Counted from the stretch's first letter, positions 47,665-56,696 are shown. The stretch: 64,000 bases of DNA from Streptomyces sp. HUAS 15-9 (GCF_025642155.1 NZ_CP106798.1:6262001-6326000); one strand, 5' to 3'. The notes: generated by a model not told the origin, from the sequence alone. Made by a program: numbers and translations.

Positions 47665-48708
47665 ATGATCCGTCGTCCCAGCCCCCGCGCCCTGCTCGCC
47701 CTGACTGCCGGTCTGGTCCTCGCCGTCGTCGCCGCCGTGGCCGGCGTCCTCCTCACGCGGGGCGGTGGCCAGCCGCCCAAGGTGGCGCTGCCGCTCCGCC
47801 TGGTGAAGGAGATCGCCCTGCCGGGCGACAGCTCCCGCTTCGACTACGCGAGCCTCGACCCCGACCGCGGGCTGCTGTTCATCGCCCACCTCGGCGCGAG
47901 CCAGGTCATCGAGGTGGACGTTCACACGGACCGCGTCGTGCGCACCATCGACGGACTGCCCGGCGTCCACGGCGTGCTGGTCGTCCCGTCCCGCCACACG
48001 GTGTACGCCACCTCCACCGACGCCAACCAGGTGGCCGCCATCGACGAGGCCACGGGCACCGTGCTGCACCGAAGCCCCACCGGCGACTACCCCGACGGTT
48101 TGGCCTACGACCCGCTACACGGCACGGTGTGGACCACCAACGAGTCCGGCGGCTCGGAGACCGTCGTCGACGCCGCGACCGGAGCATCCCGCGGCACCGT
48201 CACCCTCGGCGGCGAGGCCGGAAACGTCGCCTACGACCCCACCACCCGGCAGATGCTCGTCGACGTCCAGAGCCGCAACGAACTCGCCGTCATCGACCCG
48301 ACCACCCTCCACATCACCCGCCGCGTGCCCCTGCCCGGCTGCGACCACGACCACGGCCTCACCCTCGCCCCCACCGATCACCTGGCCTTCGTCGCCTGCG
48401 ACGGCAACGCCCGCCTGCTGACCGTCGACCTGACCACCTGGCGCATCACCGGCAGCGACCGGGTCGGGCAGGACCCCGACGTGCTCGCCTACGACCCCGG
48501 CGCCCGCCACTTGTATGTGGCCGCCGAGTCCGGCTGGGTCACCACCGCCGACAACCGAAACGGGCGCCTGACCGTCACCGGCCGCGCCCACCTCGCGGAC
48601 GGCGCCCACGTCGTCGCCGTCGACCCCACCACCCACCGCAGCTACTACCCCGTCCCGGACGGCTCCGACGGACACCCCGCGCTGCTCGTGTACCGGCCCG
48701 GACCGTGA
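47665..48708 (+). CDS. Membrane-anchored YVTN-type beta-propeller protein
   Basis: A 347-residue protein with an N-terminal membrane segment (ALLALTAGLVLAVVAAVAGV) and a repeated propeller fold: GLLFIAHLGASQVIEVDVHT, VYATSTDANQVAAIDEATG, TVWTTNESGGSETVVDAATG and further blades. Related proteins bind metals or act as extracellular redox or assembly factors; the specific role is unknown. ATG at 47665. Confidence 0.82.
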   Translation: MIRRPSPRALLALTAGLVLAVVAAVAGVLLTRGGGQPPKVALPLRLVKEIALPGDSSRFDYASLDPDRGLLFIAHLGASQVIEVDVHTDRVVRTIDGLPGVHGVLVVPSRHTVYATSTDANQVAAIDEATGTVLHRSPTGDYPDGLAYDPLHGTVWTTNESGGSETVVDAATGASRGTVTLGGEAGNVAYDPTTRQMLVDVQSRNELAVIDPTTLHITRRVPLPGCDHDHGLTLAPTDHLAFVACDGNARLLTVDLTTWRITGSDRVGQDPDVLAYDPGARHLYVAAESGWVTTADNRNGRLTVTGRAHLADGAHVVAVDPTTHRSYYPVPDGSDGHPALLVYRPGP

Positions 48709-48734
48709 CCCCTCTGACGGCATCGGCCAAATTG

Positions 48735-48752
48735 ATGTAACCATGGTTGCAT
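48735..48752. promoter_or_regulatory. 18-bp palindrome at the start of the FetA-like gene
   Basis: ATGTAACCATGGTTGCAT differs by one base from the perfect palindrome upstream of chrB. It overlaps the ATG at 48751, so a bound regulator would block the start region of the ABC gene. Confidence 0.75.
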
Positions 48753-49457
48753 GACTGCGGTGATAGGTGGAGATGGGTCCGCGGAGACGAGCGCGTTCGC
48801 CCTGGACCAGGTCACGGTCCGCCGCGGCGACGCGACCCTGCTGGAAGAGATCACCTGCTCCATCCCCGCCTCGGCCTGCACCGCTCTGGTCGGACCGAGC
48901 GGCGCGGGCAAGACCACCCTCCTGCGCCTCCTCAACCGGCTCGAAGAACCCACGACGGGACCGTCGCCTTCCGGGGCCGCCCCCTGCCGGCTTGGAACGT
49001 CCTGACCCTGCGCCGCCAGGTCACCCTCGTAGGCCAGCAACCCGTGCTGCTCACCGACACCGTCCTGAACGACCTGCGCGTCGGCCGCCCCGACCTCGAC
49101 CGGCACGAAGCCGCTGCCCTGCTCGACCGCGCCCACCTGCCCGCCACCTACCTCGACCGCGCCACCACGAACCTCTCCGGCGGCGAAGCCCAACGCGTCT
49201 GCCTGGCCAGAGCCCTCGCCATCACTCCCCAGGCACTGCTCCTGGACGAACCCACCTCCGCCCTCGACGCGGTCGGCACCGCCGCCGTCGAAGGCGTCGT
49301 ACACGAACTGGTCACCGACGGCCTGACCGTGGTCCTGGTCAGCCACAACACCGCACAGGCCCGCCGCCTCTCCGACCACGTCCTCGTCCTCGACGACGGC
49401 CGCCTCGCCGAACAGGGCGAGGCCCACCGCGTCGACTACCTGAAGGAGCCCGCGTGA
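48751..49457 (+). pseudogene. FetA-like ABC transporter ATP-binding gene, frameshifted
   Basis: The ATG at 48751 opens a frame with FALDQVTVRRGDATLLEEIT, Walker A VGPSGAGKTTLLRLLNRLEE, then at about 48957 it runs into stop-prone sequence, while the expected continuation (GTVAFRGRPLPAWNVLTLRR; signature NLSGGEAQRVCLARAL; LLLDEPTSALDAV; VSHN) lies in another frame to 49457. One missing base at GACGGGACC explains it. It may be a real mutation or an assembly error; the rest is well conserved. Confidence 0.85.
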
Positions 49458-50260
49458 ACCCCGCCGTCCCCACCTGGGCGGGAGTCGCCGCCTCCGCCGC
49501 CCTCATCGCCCTCACCATCACCGTGGCCTGGCACGGACGCCTCCACCTGGCCCGTGACATCGCCGTCGCCGCCGTCCGCGCTGCACTTCAACTCGCCGCG
49601 GTCGGTGCCCTGTTGCTGCTGGTGTTCCGTCACACCGGACTGGCGGGTGCCATCGGCTGGCTCGGCATCATGGTGCTCGTCGCCGGGCAGGTGGCCGCCC
49701 GCCGCACCCCCGCCCTGCCCAAAGCCCTCCTCACGGCGACCGTCGCGATCACCCTCGGTACGGCGGCGACCATGGGCACCCTGCTCGCCCTCGGTGTGAT
49801 CGCCACCCAGGCCCGCGTCGTTATCCCCGTCGGCGGCATGGTCGTCTCCGGCGCCATGCAGGCCACCGCCCTCGCCCTGACCCGCCTGCACGACGAGGTC
49901 CGCACGGCCCGCCCTGCCATCGAGGCCCGCCTCAGCCTCGGCCTCTCCGCCACCGACGCCTTCGCCCCGCACCAGCGCACCATCGTCCGTACGGCTCTGA
50001 TCCCTGCCCTCGACTCCACCAAGACCGTCGGCGTCATCAGCCTGCCCGGCGCCATGACCGGCCTCATCCTCGCCGGAGTCGACCCCTTCACGGCGATCCG
50101 CTACCAGATCGTCGTGATGTACATGCTGCTCGCCGCAGCGGCGCTCGCCGCGCTCACTGCCGTCCGCCTCGCCGAACGCGCCCTGTTCGACGATGCCCAC
50201 CGACTGCGTCCCCTTGAAGGGGCTGAAGGCGCCAGGGCCACTTCCGGCTCCCTGGGCTGA
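49454..50260 (+). CDS. FetB-like ABC permease (UPF0014)
   Basis: A 268-residue integral membrane protein with about seven hydrophobic segments. LARDIAVAAVRAALQLAAVG, VVIPVGGMVVSGAMQATALA and LSATDAFAPHQRTIVRTALI then PALDSTKTVGVISLPGAM match the FetB/YbbM family. E. coli FetAB exports iron and protects against peroxide (family knowledge). GTG start overlaps the ATPase stop (GTGA). With the ATPase frameshifted, the transporter may be inactive unless the frameshift is an artefact. Confidence 0.87.
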   Translation: MNPAVPTWAGVAASAALIALTITVAWHGRLHLARDIAVAAVRAALQLAAVGALLLLVFRHTGLAGAIGWLGIMVLVAGQVAARRTPALPKALLTATVAITLGTAATMGTLLALGVIATQARVVIPVGGMVVSGAMQATALALTRLHDEVRTARPAIEARLSLGLSATDAFAPHQRTIVRTALIPALDSTKTVGVISLPGAMTGLILAGVDPFTAIRYQIVVMYMLLAAAALAALTAVRLAERALFDDAHRLRPLEGAEGARATSGSLG

Positions 50261-50487
50261 GAAATGCTGACCCTTTCTCGGGACGCCTCGTTGGTCTGAG
50301 CGCAGTATCTTCGTTGGTGCACCTGTTGTGGGTGAAACTCCGGGACACGCGAGGGAATGAGGAAGAGCGGAAGAGGTTCTTGCACTTCTTCCGTCTCGTT
50401 GACGGTTTGCGTATTGAGGGTTAAACCAGTCAGCCAGATGCGCCGGAAATTGATCCGCCGCACAGCTTCCCGGCGAAGGGATCGCCC

Positions 50488-52944
50488 ATGGCGACCAGTC
50501 TCGTCCCCCAGACCACCGACTTCACCCTGGACGTCCTTGGCCGCTACGTCTGCAACGGCCTTGACGAGGCCCTGGCCAGCACTGATACGACTGCTCATGT
50601 CGATGCACGGCCCTTCGATCTGATCGTGCTGGGTGGCGGGAGTTTCGGGTCGATCCTCGCCGGCCACCTGTTCTACAACGACACTTCGCACGCACATCGA
50701 ATTCTTGTACTAGAGGCTGGGTCGTTCGCGCTCCCGGAACACGTGCAGAATCTCCCGCCCCAGCTGAGCCCCGGAGAAGTGTGGGGAGTTCCGTGGAATT
50801 CGGACAGTCCCCAGCCATGGAATCAGCGCTTCCCCGGTCTCGCCTTCTGTCCGGGCGGCCGGTCGCTGTTCTGGGGCGGATGGTCACCGTATTTCATCGA
50901 CTCCGAACTGGCCGGATGGCCCAAGTCCGTGAGCGACGATCTCACCGCGGGCGGTTACCTCGATACGGCAGCCGAGCAGATCGGCACTGCCCAGACCAAC
51001 GACTTCGTCTACGGCCCATTCCACCAGGCGCTGAAAGAGCGCCTGTTCGACGGATTGCGCGCCCGCGCGAACAACTCGACTGCCCTGGTGGGCAACCGGG
51101 GCACGCCGATGACCGCCAGCCGACCGAAGAAACAACTGCTGCACGAACTCGATGCCCCGCTCGCCGTGCAGTCAGCCTCCCCGCGCCCCGGCTTCTTCCC
51201 GTTCAACAAGTTCAACGCCATGCAACTGCTCATCCGGGCCGCTCGGTTGGCCCAAGCCGAAGCGGAAAACAGCGCCGTGGGCGGTCCCGGCGAGCGGGAC
51301 GTGATGAAGCGGCTCATGCTCGTCGACCGCACCAGGGTCATCCGCCTGGAACGGCAGGGCGGCCGCATCACACGGGTGGTCACCAATCGGGGCACGATCG
51401 ACGTCCCCGCGAGCGGCCACGTCTTCCTCGGCCTGGGCACGGTGGAAAACACCCGGGTCGCCCTGGCCACACTGCCGAACACGCACGGCCTGATCGGCCG
51501 CAACCTCATGGCACACCTGCGCTCCAACGTGACGATCCGCGTGCCGCGCACCGCCCTTGGCAACGCCCTGGCCGGCGTCAAGGAACTCGCCGTCTCAGCC
51601 CTGTTCGTCAAGGGCGTTCACACCCACACCGACGGCAGCCTCGGGCACTTCCACCTCCAGATCACGGCCTCCGGCGTCGGGGCGCTGGGCACCGACTCCG
51701 AGGCGGAGCTGTTCAAGAAGATCCCCGACATCGACACGCTCGACAGCTTCCGCGACCTGACGGACGAGTGGGTCGTCGTGACCTTGCGCGGTATCGGCGA
51801 GATGACCGGCGACAAGACGTCGCCCGACCCGGAGAACCGGGTCGCCCTGGACGTGCTCGGCCCGCAGGGCCCTTACGACTACGGCCAGCCCCGGGCACTC
51901 GTACGCCTGGAGGCGCAGGACCCGGCCGATCCGATCGGACGCAACATGGCGCTGTGGGAGGCTCTGGACCGCGCCGCCGACGAGGTCGCACTGATCCTGG
52001 CGAACGGCGGGCCGGTCCAGTACCTCGGCAGCGGTGGCTGGCAGAACACCCCGCCGTCGACCGACGCCCGCCGCGACGCGCTTTCCTCCACCCACCACGA
52101 GAGCGGCACCCTCTGGATGGGGGAGGACCCGGCATCCTCGGTGACCGATGTCTGGGGTCGTCTGCACGAGAGCGACAACCTCCACGCGGTGGGCCCGTGC
52201 GTCCTGCCGACCATCGGCTCGCCGAACCCCATGCTCTCCGGGGTCGCCCTGTCCCGCCGCACGGCCGACCACATCCAGCCCCGCCCGCAACCTCCGGCTC
52301 CCGAAGCCGGTTTCCGTCACCTCTTCGACGGCACCGACCGGACCTATCGCCTGTGGCGCGGTGTCGGCGGGGGCAGTTTCGCCCTGGTCGACGGCGCCAT
52401 CGTCGCCCAGCCCGGCGGTGCCGAACTGGGGCTGCTCTACTACGCGCGCCAGCCGTTCAGCGACTTCGTCCTCCGGCTGCAATTCCGCATCGGAACGGTC
52501 CAGGACAACTCCGGAATCTTCGTACGCTCTCGCGACCCACGACAGCCCGTCCCCGACCGGGCCGACCCCACCCGCCTGATCCCCTACAACAACCAGCACT
52601 GGGTCGCCGTCGACACCGGCTTCGAGATCCAGATCGACGAAACCGCAGCACCGGACGGCCAGGACATGCACCGCACTGGCGCCGTCTACGGGATTACCGT
52701 CCCGGCCGGCCAGGCTTACCAACGGCCCGCTCCGCTGCTCCCCTCGCAGTGGACGGACTACGAGATCGAGGTCCGCGGCGACACGTACACGGTCCGAGTG
52801 AACGGCACCCAGACCTCGCTGTTCACCAACACCGACACCTGGCGCGGCAAGCCGGCCACCGCAGACCCGACCTCGGGCTTCATCGGACTCCAGGCCCACA
52901 CGGGAAAGGTCGCCTTCCGGAACATCCGCATCAAGGAACTCTGA
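50488..52944 (+). CDS. GMC oxidoreductase fused to a DUF1080 (3-keto-disaccharide hydrolase-type) domain
   Basis: An 818-residue predicted cytoplasmic fusion with no signal peptide. Residues 1-600 are a GMC flavoenzyme: LIVLGGGSFGSILAGHLFYN binds FAD, FPFNKFNAMQLLIRAARLA and TVENTRVALATLPN follow, and the C-terminal catalytic region has THHESGTLWMG and PTIGSPNPML, giving a His and Asn pair near residues 537 and 579. Residues 609-818 are a DUF1080/3-keto-disaccharide hydrolase domain: FRHLFDGT, NSGIFVRSRDP, GFEIQIDETAAP, TGAVYGIT, GFIGLQAHTGKVAFRNIRIK. In known pathways a GMC or similar oxidase makes a 3-keto sugar and DUF1080 enzymes cleave the glycosidic bond. Stand-alone in the island, with its own upstream region and terminator. 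Confidence 0.85.
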   Translation: MATSLVPQTTDFTLDVLGRYVCNGLDEALASTDTTAHVDARPFDLIVLGGGSFGSILAGHLFYNDTSHAHRILVLEAGSFALPEHVQNLPPQLSPGEVWGVPWNSDSPQPWNQRFPGLAFCPGGRSLFWGGWSPYFIDSELAGWPKSVSDDLTAGGYLDTAAEQIGTAQTNDFVYGPFHQALKERLFDGLRARANNSTALVGNRGTPMTASRPKKQLLHELDAPLAVQSASPRPGFFPFNKFNAMQLLIRAARLAQAEAENSAVGGPGERDVMKRLMLVDRTRVIRLERQGGRITRVVTNRGTIDVPASGHVFLGLGTVENTRVALATLPNTHGLIGRNLMAHLRSNVTIRVPRTALGNALAGVKELAVSALFVKGVHTHTDGSLGHFHLQITASGVGALGTDSEAELFKKIPDIDTLDSFRDLTDEWVVVTLRGIGEMTGDKTSPDPENRVALDVLGPQGPYDYGQPRALVRLEAQDPADPIGRNMALWEALDRAADEVALILANGGPVQYLGSGGWQNTPPSTDARRDALSSTHHESGTLWMGEDPASSVTDVWGRLHESDNLHAVGPCVLPTIGSPNPMLSGVALSRRTADHIQPRPQPPAPEAGFRHLFDGTDRTYRLWRGVGGGSFALVDGAIVAQPGGAELGLLYYARQPFSDFVLRLQFRIGTVQDNSGIFVRSRDPRQPVPDRADPTRLIPYNNQHWVAVDTGFEIQIDETAAPDGQDMHRTGAVYGITVPAGQAYQRPAPLLPSQWTDYEIEVRGDTYTVRVNGTQTSLFTNTDTWRGKPATADPTSGFIGLQAHTGKVAFRNIRIKEL

Positions 52945-52985
52945 CACCCGACCCCGAGCCGTGCAGGCGGTCGGTTCGGAAATTG

Positions 52986-53035
52986 GAAAAGGGAACGCTG
53001 CCCTCGCTTCCGCGGGGGTTCAGCGGGCCCTTTTC
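52986..53035 (+). terminator. Terminator after the GMC fusion gene
   Basis: GAAAAGGG, AACGCTG and CCC pair with GGG, CAGCG and CCCTTTTC across the loop; the right arm ends in TTTTCTCTTT, an unusually T-rich tail for this GC content. Confidence 0.85.
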
Positions 53036-53174
53036 TCTTTGCAGCCCTGTCCTGCAGGAGATCGCCAAGACGACGACGGCTACGCGTGCCGCGTGAGACC
53101 GGGACGACCTCGCCGAAGAGCGGGTCAACGACCGGTGCGGCCCGAATACCTCCGTGGGCCGGTGCCCCGGGGCT

Positions 53175-53963
53175 TCAGGATCGGCGTCCGAAGATCCGCA
53201 GGTGGTTGCCGAGGCCGGCCACCAGCAGGCCGACCACGACCCCGCTCGCCCACTGCCCGGTGGTCATCACGCCGCTTGCCCCCAGGACGACGTGTGCGAG
53301 AGCAACCAGGACGCCGGCACCGATGGTGAGAGCGGGGACGTTGACCGGCCGCCGTGCGACGGGCCGTTCCTGCTGCTCGCCCACGCCCGCACCGCGCAGG
53401 GTGAGTTCGAACACGGGGTGCTCTGCAGCGGCCGCGGTGAACGCCTGGGGCGTGGCGCCCGGCGGCAGGGCGAGTGTCCGGCGCAGGACGAAGCCGCCGA
53501 TGGGCCGGGCCAGCCGGGGCCCCAGGACTTCTCGCAGTACCACCGCGGCCTCATCCTGCGACAACTCCACCGCGGTGAAGGCGTAGTGTCGGCGTCCGCG
53601 GGAGACTGATCCCTCGCCGGCCGCACGGAGGTTGCGCACCCACTGCGCGTCCGCGTCGTGGGTGGCGACGAGCCACCGGCGTCCGTCGCGTTCGAACAGG
53701 TCCACCGGGTTGGTGCGCGGCTCGCCGCTCTTGCGGCCGCGCACCGTCAGCATCATCACCGGGCCGAGCCGGACGCCGGAGCGGACCAGGAGCCTGATGG
53801 CGCGCGTTACCTGGGAAAGCACTGCGCGGTCGAAGCGGCTGTGCTGGTGCGGCGCGGCGCCGGTCGGCCGGCTGTGGGCGGACTTCAGCACGCGGTAGAC
53901 GACCGCGAGCACAAGCAGCGTCAACACCGCGACCGCGGTCACAGCTATCGCAAGGTAGATCAC
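53175..53963 (-). CDS. DDN-like F420-dependent nitroreductase-family protein, membrane-anchored
   Basis: A 262-residue protein from the GTG at 53963 (AAGGAG upstream). A membrane segment (IYLAIAVTAVAVLTLLVLAV) is followed by the DUF385/DDN split-beta-barrel fold: VRLGPVMMLTVRGRKSGEPR, NPVDLFERDGRRWLVATH and WVRNLRAAGEGSVSRGRRHY. C-terminal segments are hydrophobic. F420 binding is inferred from the family. Its start overlaps the TetR stop, so the operon is read small membrane protein, TetR, reductase. Confidence 0.82.
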   Translation of the reverse strand: MIYLAIAVTAVAVLTLLVLAVVYRVLKSAHSRPTGAAPHQHSRFDRAVLSQVTRAIRLLVRSGVRLGPVMMLTVRGRKSGEPRTNPVDLFERDGRRWLVATHDADAQWVRNLRAAGEGSVSRGRRHYAFTAVELSQDEAAVVLREVLGPRLARPIGGFVLRRTLALPPGATPQAFTAAAAEHPVFELTLRGAGVGEQQERPVARRPVNVPALTIGAGVLVALAHVVLGASGVMTTGQWASGVVVGLLVAGLGNHLRIFGRRS

Positions 53964-54610
53964 TTTCCACTCCTTGAGGGTTGGGAGCCGGTCAGCGAGC
54001 GCACGACCAGCTCGATCTCCCGCCGCCGGGACCGCCGCCCCGCGCCGTCCCCGTGCAAATAGCTCTGAAAGGCGTCGTCGTGGCACATGCTCACGACGAT
54101 CGATGCGGCGGCCCTGCAGTCCGCGTCGGCGGCGATGCGGCCGAGACGACGCTCCGCGACGAGGTATTGCTCGACGGCTGTGGCCGGGTCGCTGAGCATG
54201 CCGACTTCCGCCATCCGGCGGCGGACCTCCGCCAGCAGCGCGGTGTCCGAGAACGCGGCGGCGAACAGGGGCACCAGTTCGCCGAGCACCGTCGACGCCT
54301 GGTCGGCGAAGTACTCCAGGTTCTCGGCGAGGGTGCCGATTCCGGCCCGGGCAGGCAGATCGGCGACGGGGTCGGTGATAGTGCGCGCACGGTGGACGAT
54401 CGCGGCGGCCACGAGCCCGACCCGGTTGCCGAAGTAGTTGTACAGCGTGCCGCCCGCCAGGCCCGCTTCCTCGGCGATGGCCCGGGTCGAGGCCGCGGCG
54501 AGCCCGTCCCGGGCGACGACCCGGTAGGCGGCGGTGAGAATGTGCTCGCGTACGGCCTCGGTGTCACCGCCCGTTGCGGACTGGACGCGGGCGGGCAGTG
54601 GTCTGCTCAC
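53960..54610 (-). CDS. TetR-family regulator
   Basis: A 216-residue repressor. The helix-turn-helix covers ILTAAYRVVARDGLAAASTR and EEAGLAGGTLYNYFGNRVGL. The GTG at 54610 with CGGAGGTCCCC upstream was chosen; the start overlaps the stop of the upstream small gene by four bases and its own stop overlaps the next gene's start, giving a tight three-gene operon. Two palindromes upstream of the operon are likely its operators. Confidence 0.88.
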   Translation of the reverse strand: MSRPLPARVQSATGGDTEAVREHILTAAYRVVARDGLAAASTRAIAEEAGLAGGTLYNYFGNRVGLVAAAIVHRARTITDPVADLPARAGIGTLAENLEYFADQASTVLGELVPLFAAAFSDTALLAEVRRRMAEVGMLSDPATAVEQYLVAERRLGRIAADADCRAAASIVVSMCHDDAFQSYLHGDGAGRRSRRREIELVVRSLTGSQPSRSGK

Positions 54611-54819
54611 GGGGACCTCCGTCCGCGGCGCACGGCGAGCCGACGGAAGGCGGCCACGTGCAGGGCGGCCGCGACGGCGACCAGCAGCCCGACAGTGATG
54701 CCGCCGAGCCACCGTTGGCCCACCCGCACGATTTCCAAGGTCAGCAGGACGTGCACGAGCACGACCACCGCAATCGCGGACACCGCGATGACCAGGTCCC
54801 GTCGCAGCCTCAACCGCAT
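54607..54819 (-). CDS. Small two-segment membrane protein
   Basis: A 70-residue protein with two hydrophobic segments (LVIAVSAIAVVVLVHVLLTL; LGGITVGLLVAVAAALHVAA) and basic ends. No family recognised. GGGAGGATGC precedes the ATG at 54819. First gene of the TetR operon, whose operators lie 17-64 bases upstream. Confidence 0.75.
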   Translation of the reverse strand: MRLRLRRDLVIAVSAIAVVVLVHVLLTLEIVRVGQRWLGGITVGLLVAVAAALHVAAFRRLAVRRGRRSP

Positions 54820-54835
54820 GCATCCTCCCTGCCAG

Positions 54836-54883
54836 AGTTATGAGCGCAGGCTCATAACTCAATAATGAGCGTGCGTTCATAAC
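54836..54883. promoter_or_regulatory. Tandem TetR-type operators
   Basis: AGTTATGAGCGCAGGCTCATAACT (24 bases, nine-base arms; 54836-54859; read here as AGTTATGAG, spacer, CTCATAACT) and a second, similar palindrome at 54862-54883 with TAATGAGC and GTTCATAA arms. Their spacing places them on one promoter, with the TetR gene one gene downstream; autoregulation is the simplest reading. Confidence 0.75.
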
Positions 54884-54973
54884 GCTGTCAAGACAGTCCT
54901 GCGACGCCCGTGAGAAGGGGCCTGCGATGGCTGAGCGTATGACGGACAGTGCTCGGTCGAATACGCTGCGCAT

Positions 54974-55399
54974 GTGATCGGACTGCGGACCTGCACGGGA
55001 ACCGGCAGGGGTTCGGGCCGGCTCGGCCTGTTGCTCGGCCTCGTTGTGGCAGTCGCTGTTCACCTGGGGGGAGCGGTGCATGGTGCGTCGTTCGAGGGCC
55101 CGCACATCGGCGCCTTGGCGGTCGATGTCTGGGAGCACGCTGCGGACGCCGGCAGGCTCGCTCCCCACCACGCGGACGGGCACATCGATCACGCCGCCGA
55201 CCGGCCGCGGTCCGTAGCCCTCGACGACCGCTTCCTCGAGCCCGCGAGCCACTTCCTTGAGCCCGGGACCGACTGTCTCGCCGTCACCCCGGCCTCGGCG
55301 CCCGGCACGGGCGGCGCCGCGCCGCGCGACCCACCGGGAGTCTCCCGCTCGCCATACTGCTGCTCCGCCCTCGCGCTCCACTGCGTCTGGCGCCAGTAG
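54974..55399 (+). CDS. Hypothetical His/Asp-rich membrane or secreted protein
   Basis: A 141-residue protein from a GTG at 54974. An N-terminal hydrophobic segment (LGLLLGLVVAVAVHLGGAVHG) is followed by a His/Asp-rich stretch (HHADGHIDHAADRP) and a C-terminal part with paired cysteines (YCCSALALHC). Streptomycetes have many such proteins near metal genes, but no family is recognised and the function is unknown. The divergent TetR operators lie upstream. Confidence 0.6.
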   Translation: MIGLRTCTGTGRGSGRLGLLLGLVVAVAVHLGGAVHGASFEGPHIGALAVDVWEHAADAGRLAPHHADGHIDHAADRPRSVALDDRFLEPASHFLEPGTDCLAVTPASAPGTGGAAPRDPPGVSRSPYCCSALALHCVWRQ

Positions 55400-55583
55400 G
55401 CACCCCCGCACGCCCCGGTCCATCCGGATCAGTAAAGAGACGGCTTCGTCCCGATTCTCCGACTTGAAGGGCTCATCCGGGGCGAGGAACGTGATGGCAC
55501 GGCGAGGGGAGAACTCTCGTCCATGGAAGGAGACACCATGAGCGGCTGGGGGCAGCCGAATCCCGCCCTCTCGGCACGGGCGT

Positions 55584-56696
55584 TCACCGGTTCCGCTCGA
55601 CGGGCAGTTCCAGGCAGAGCTCGTAGCCCCCCTGAGGCGTGGGGCCGGATGTGACGGTGCCGCCGAGGAGCTCGGCCCGTTGGGTCAGGCCGACCAGGCC
55701 GTGGTTCGCGCTCGGCAGGGCGAGTGCACTTCGCGTGGGTGCCGTGTTGGTGATGGTGGTCCGGAGGGCGCCGTCCCTGCGGTGGATACGCACGGTCGCT
55801 GTGGCGCCAGGGGCGTGTTTGCGGACGTTGGTCAGCGCTTCCTGCACAGTGCGGTAAACGGCGCGCTGGACCGTGGGTGCAAGCTCGTCGGGCAGGTCGG
55901 TCTCCAACTGCGCTTCGATGCCGCTTGCGTCGACGAGGCGCTTCAGATCGGCGAGGGAAGGCTGGGGGGTGAGTTCCGTGGGACTGCTGCCGGAGGCCCG
56001 CAGAACGCTGACCATGTGCCGCAGTTCCTCCAGGGTCTGTACGCTGAGGCGGCGGATCGTGGCCGCGGCCTGTCTCGTCTCGGCGTCCCGGCCGCCGACC
56101 TGGAGTGCTCCCGCCTGTACGGCGATGAGGCTGACCTGGTGGGAGACCACGTCGTGCATCTCCCGGGCAAGCTGTGCGCGCTCCTTCGCCAGCACGCTCT
56201 GGGCGGTCAGCAGCCGCTCGTGCTCGCGGGCCTCGGAAATCTCGGCGAGCCGCAGAGAAAGTTCGTGCCGGGCCTGGACAAGTTGGCCCAGGAAGACGGG
56301 AGCGGCCGCTGTGGCCAGGGCGAGGCTGACGTGGAACAGGCCGTCCGTCTGGACCAGTTCGGTGGATCTCAGGGACGACCACGGCCACGGCAAGAAGTCG
56401 GTGATCGCATAGCTCAGGGCGCAGCCTCCCAGCAGGAGGCGGTTGCGGCTGAGTGAGGAGAGTGTGTACAGCGCGGCCATGGGGGCGACCGCCGCCTCGG
56501 TGACCAGGGCGGTGGGAAGCGTGAGAAGAAAGGTCGTCAGTGGCAGGTGGCGACGCAACATGAGGGCGAGGGCGCCGAGCAGCGCGCAAGCCGTGGCCGG
56601 TTGCTCCCCGGCATCGACATGAGCCCAGGCGTCCGCCAGCGCGAACGCGACGAGGGCGGTGTCGAGTAGTAGGGCTCGCGTCCGTCGGGCGTTCAC
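55584..56696 (-). CDS. NarL-type sensor histidine kinase
   Basis: A 370-residue kinase of the HisKA_3 type with four or five N-terminal membrane segments, phospho-acceptor box REMHDVVSHQVSLIAVQAG, N box QEALTNVRKHA, and G-like region NHGLVGLTQRAELLGG. GTG at 56696 overlaps the response regulator stop by four bases. Signal unknown. Confidence 0.9.
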   Translation of the reverse strand: MNARRTRALLLDTALVAFALADAWAHVDAGEQPATACALLGALALMLRRHLPLTTFLLTLPTALVTEAAVAPMAALYTLSSLSRNRLLLGGCALSYAITDFLPWPWSSLRSTELVQTDGLFHVSLALATAAAPVFLGQLVQARHELSLRLAEISEAREHERLLTAQSVLAKERAQLAREMHDVVSHQVSLIAVQAGALQVGGRDAETRQAAATIRRLSVQTLEELRHMVSVLRASGSSPTELTPQPSLADLKRLVDASGIEAQLETDLPDELAPTVQRAVYRTVQEALTNVRKHAPGATATVRIHRRDGALRTTITNTAPTRSALALPSANHGLVGLTQRAELLGGTVTSGPTPQGGYELCLELPVERNR

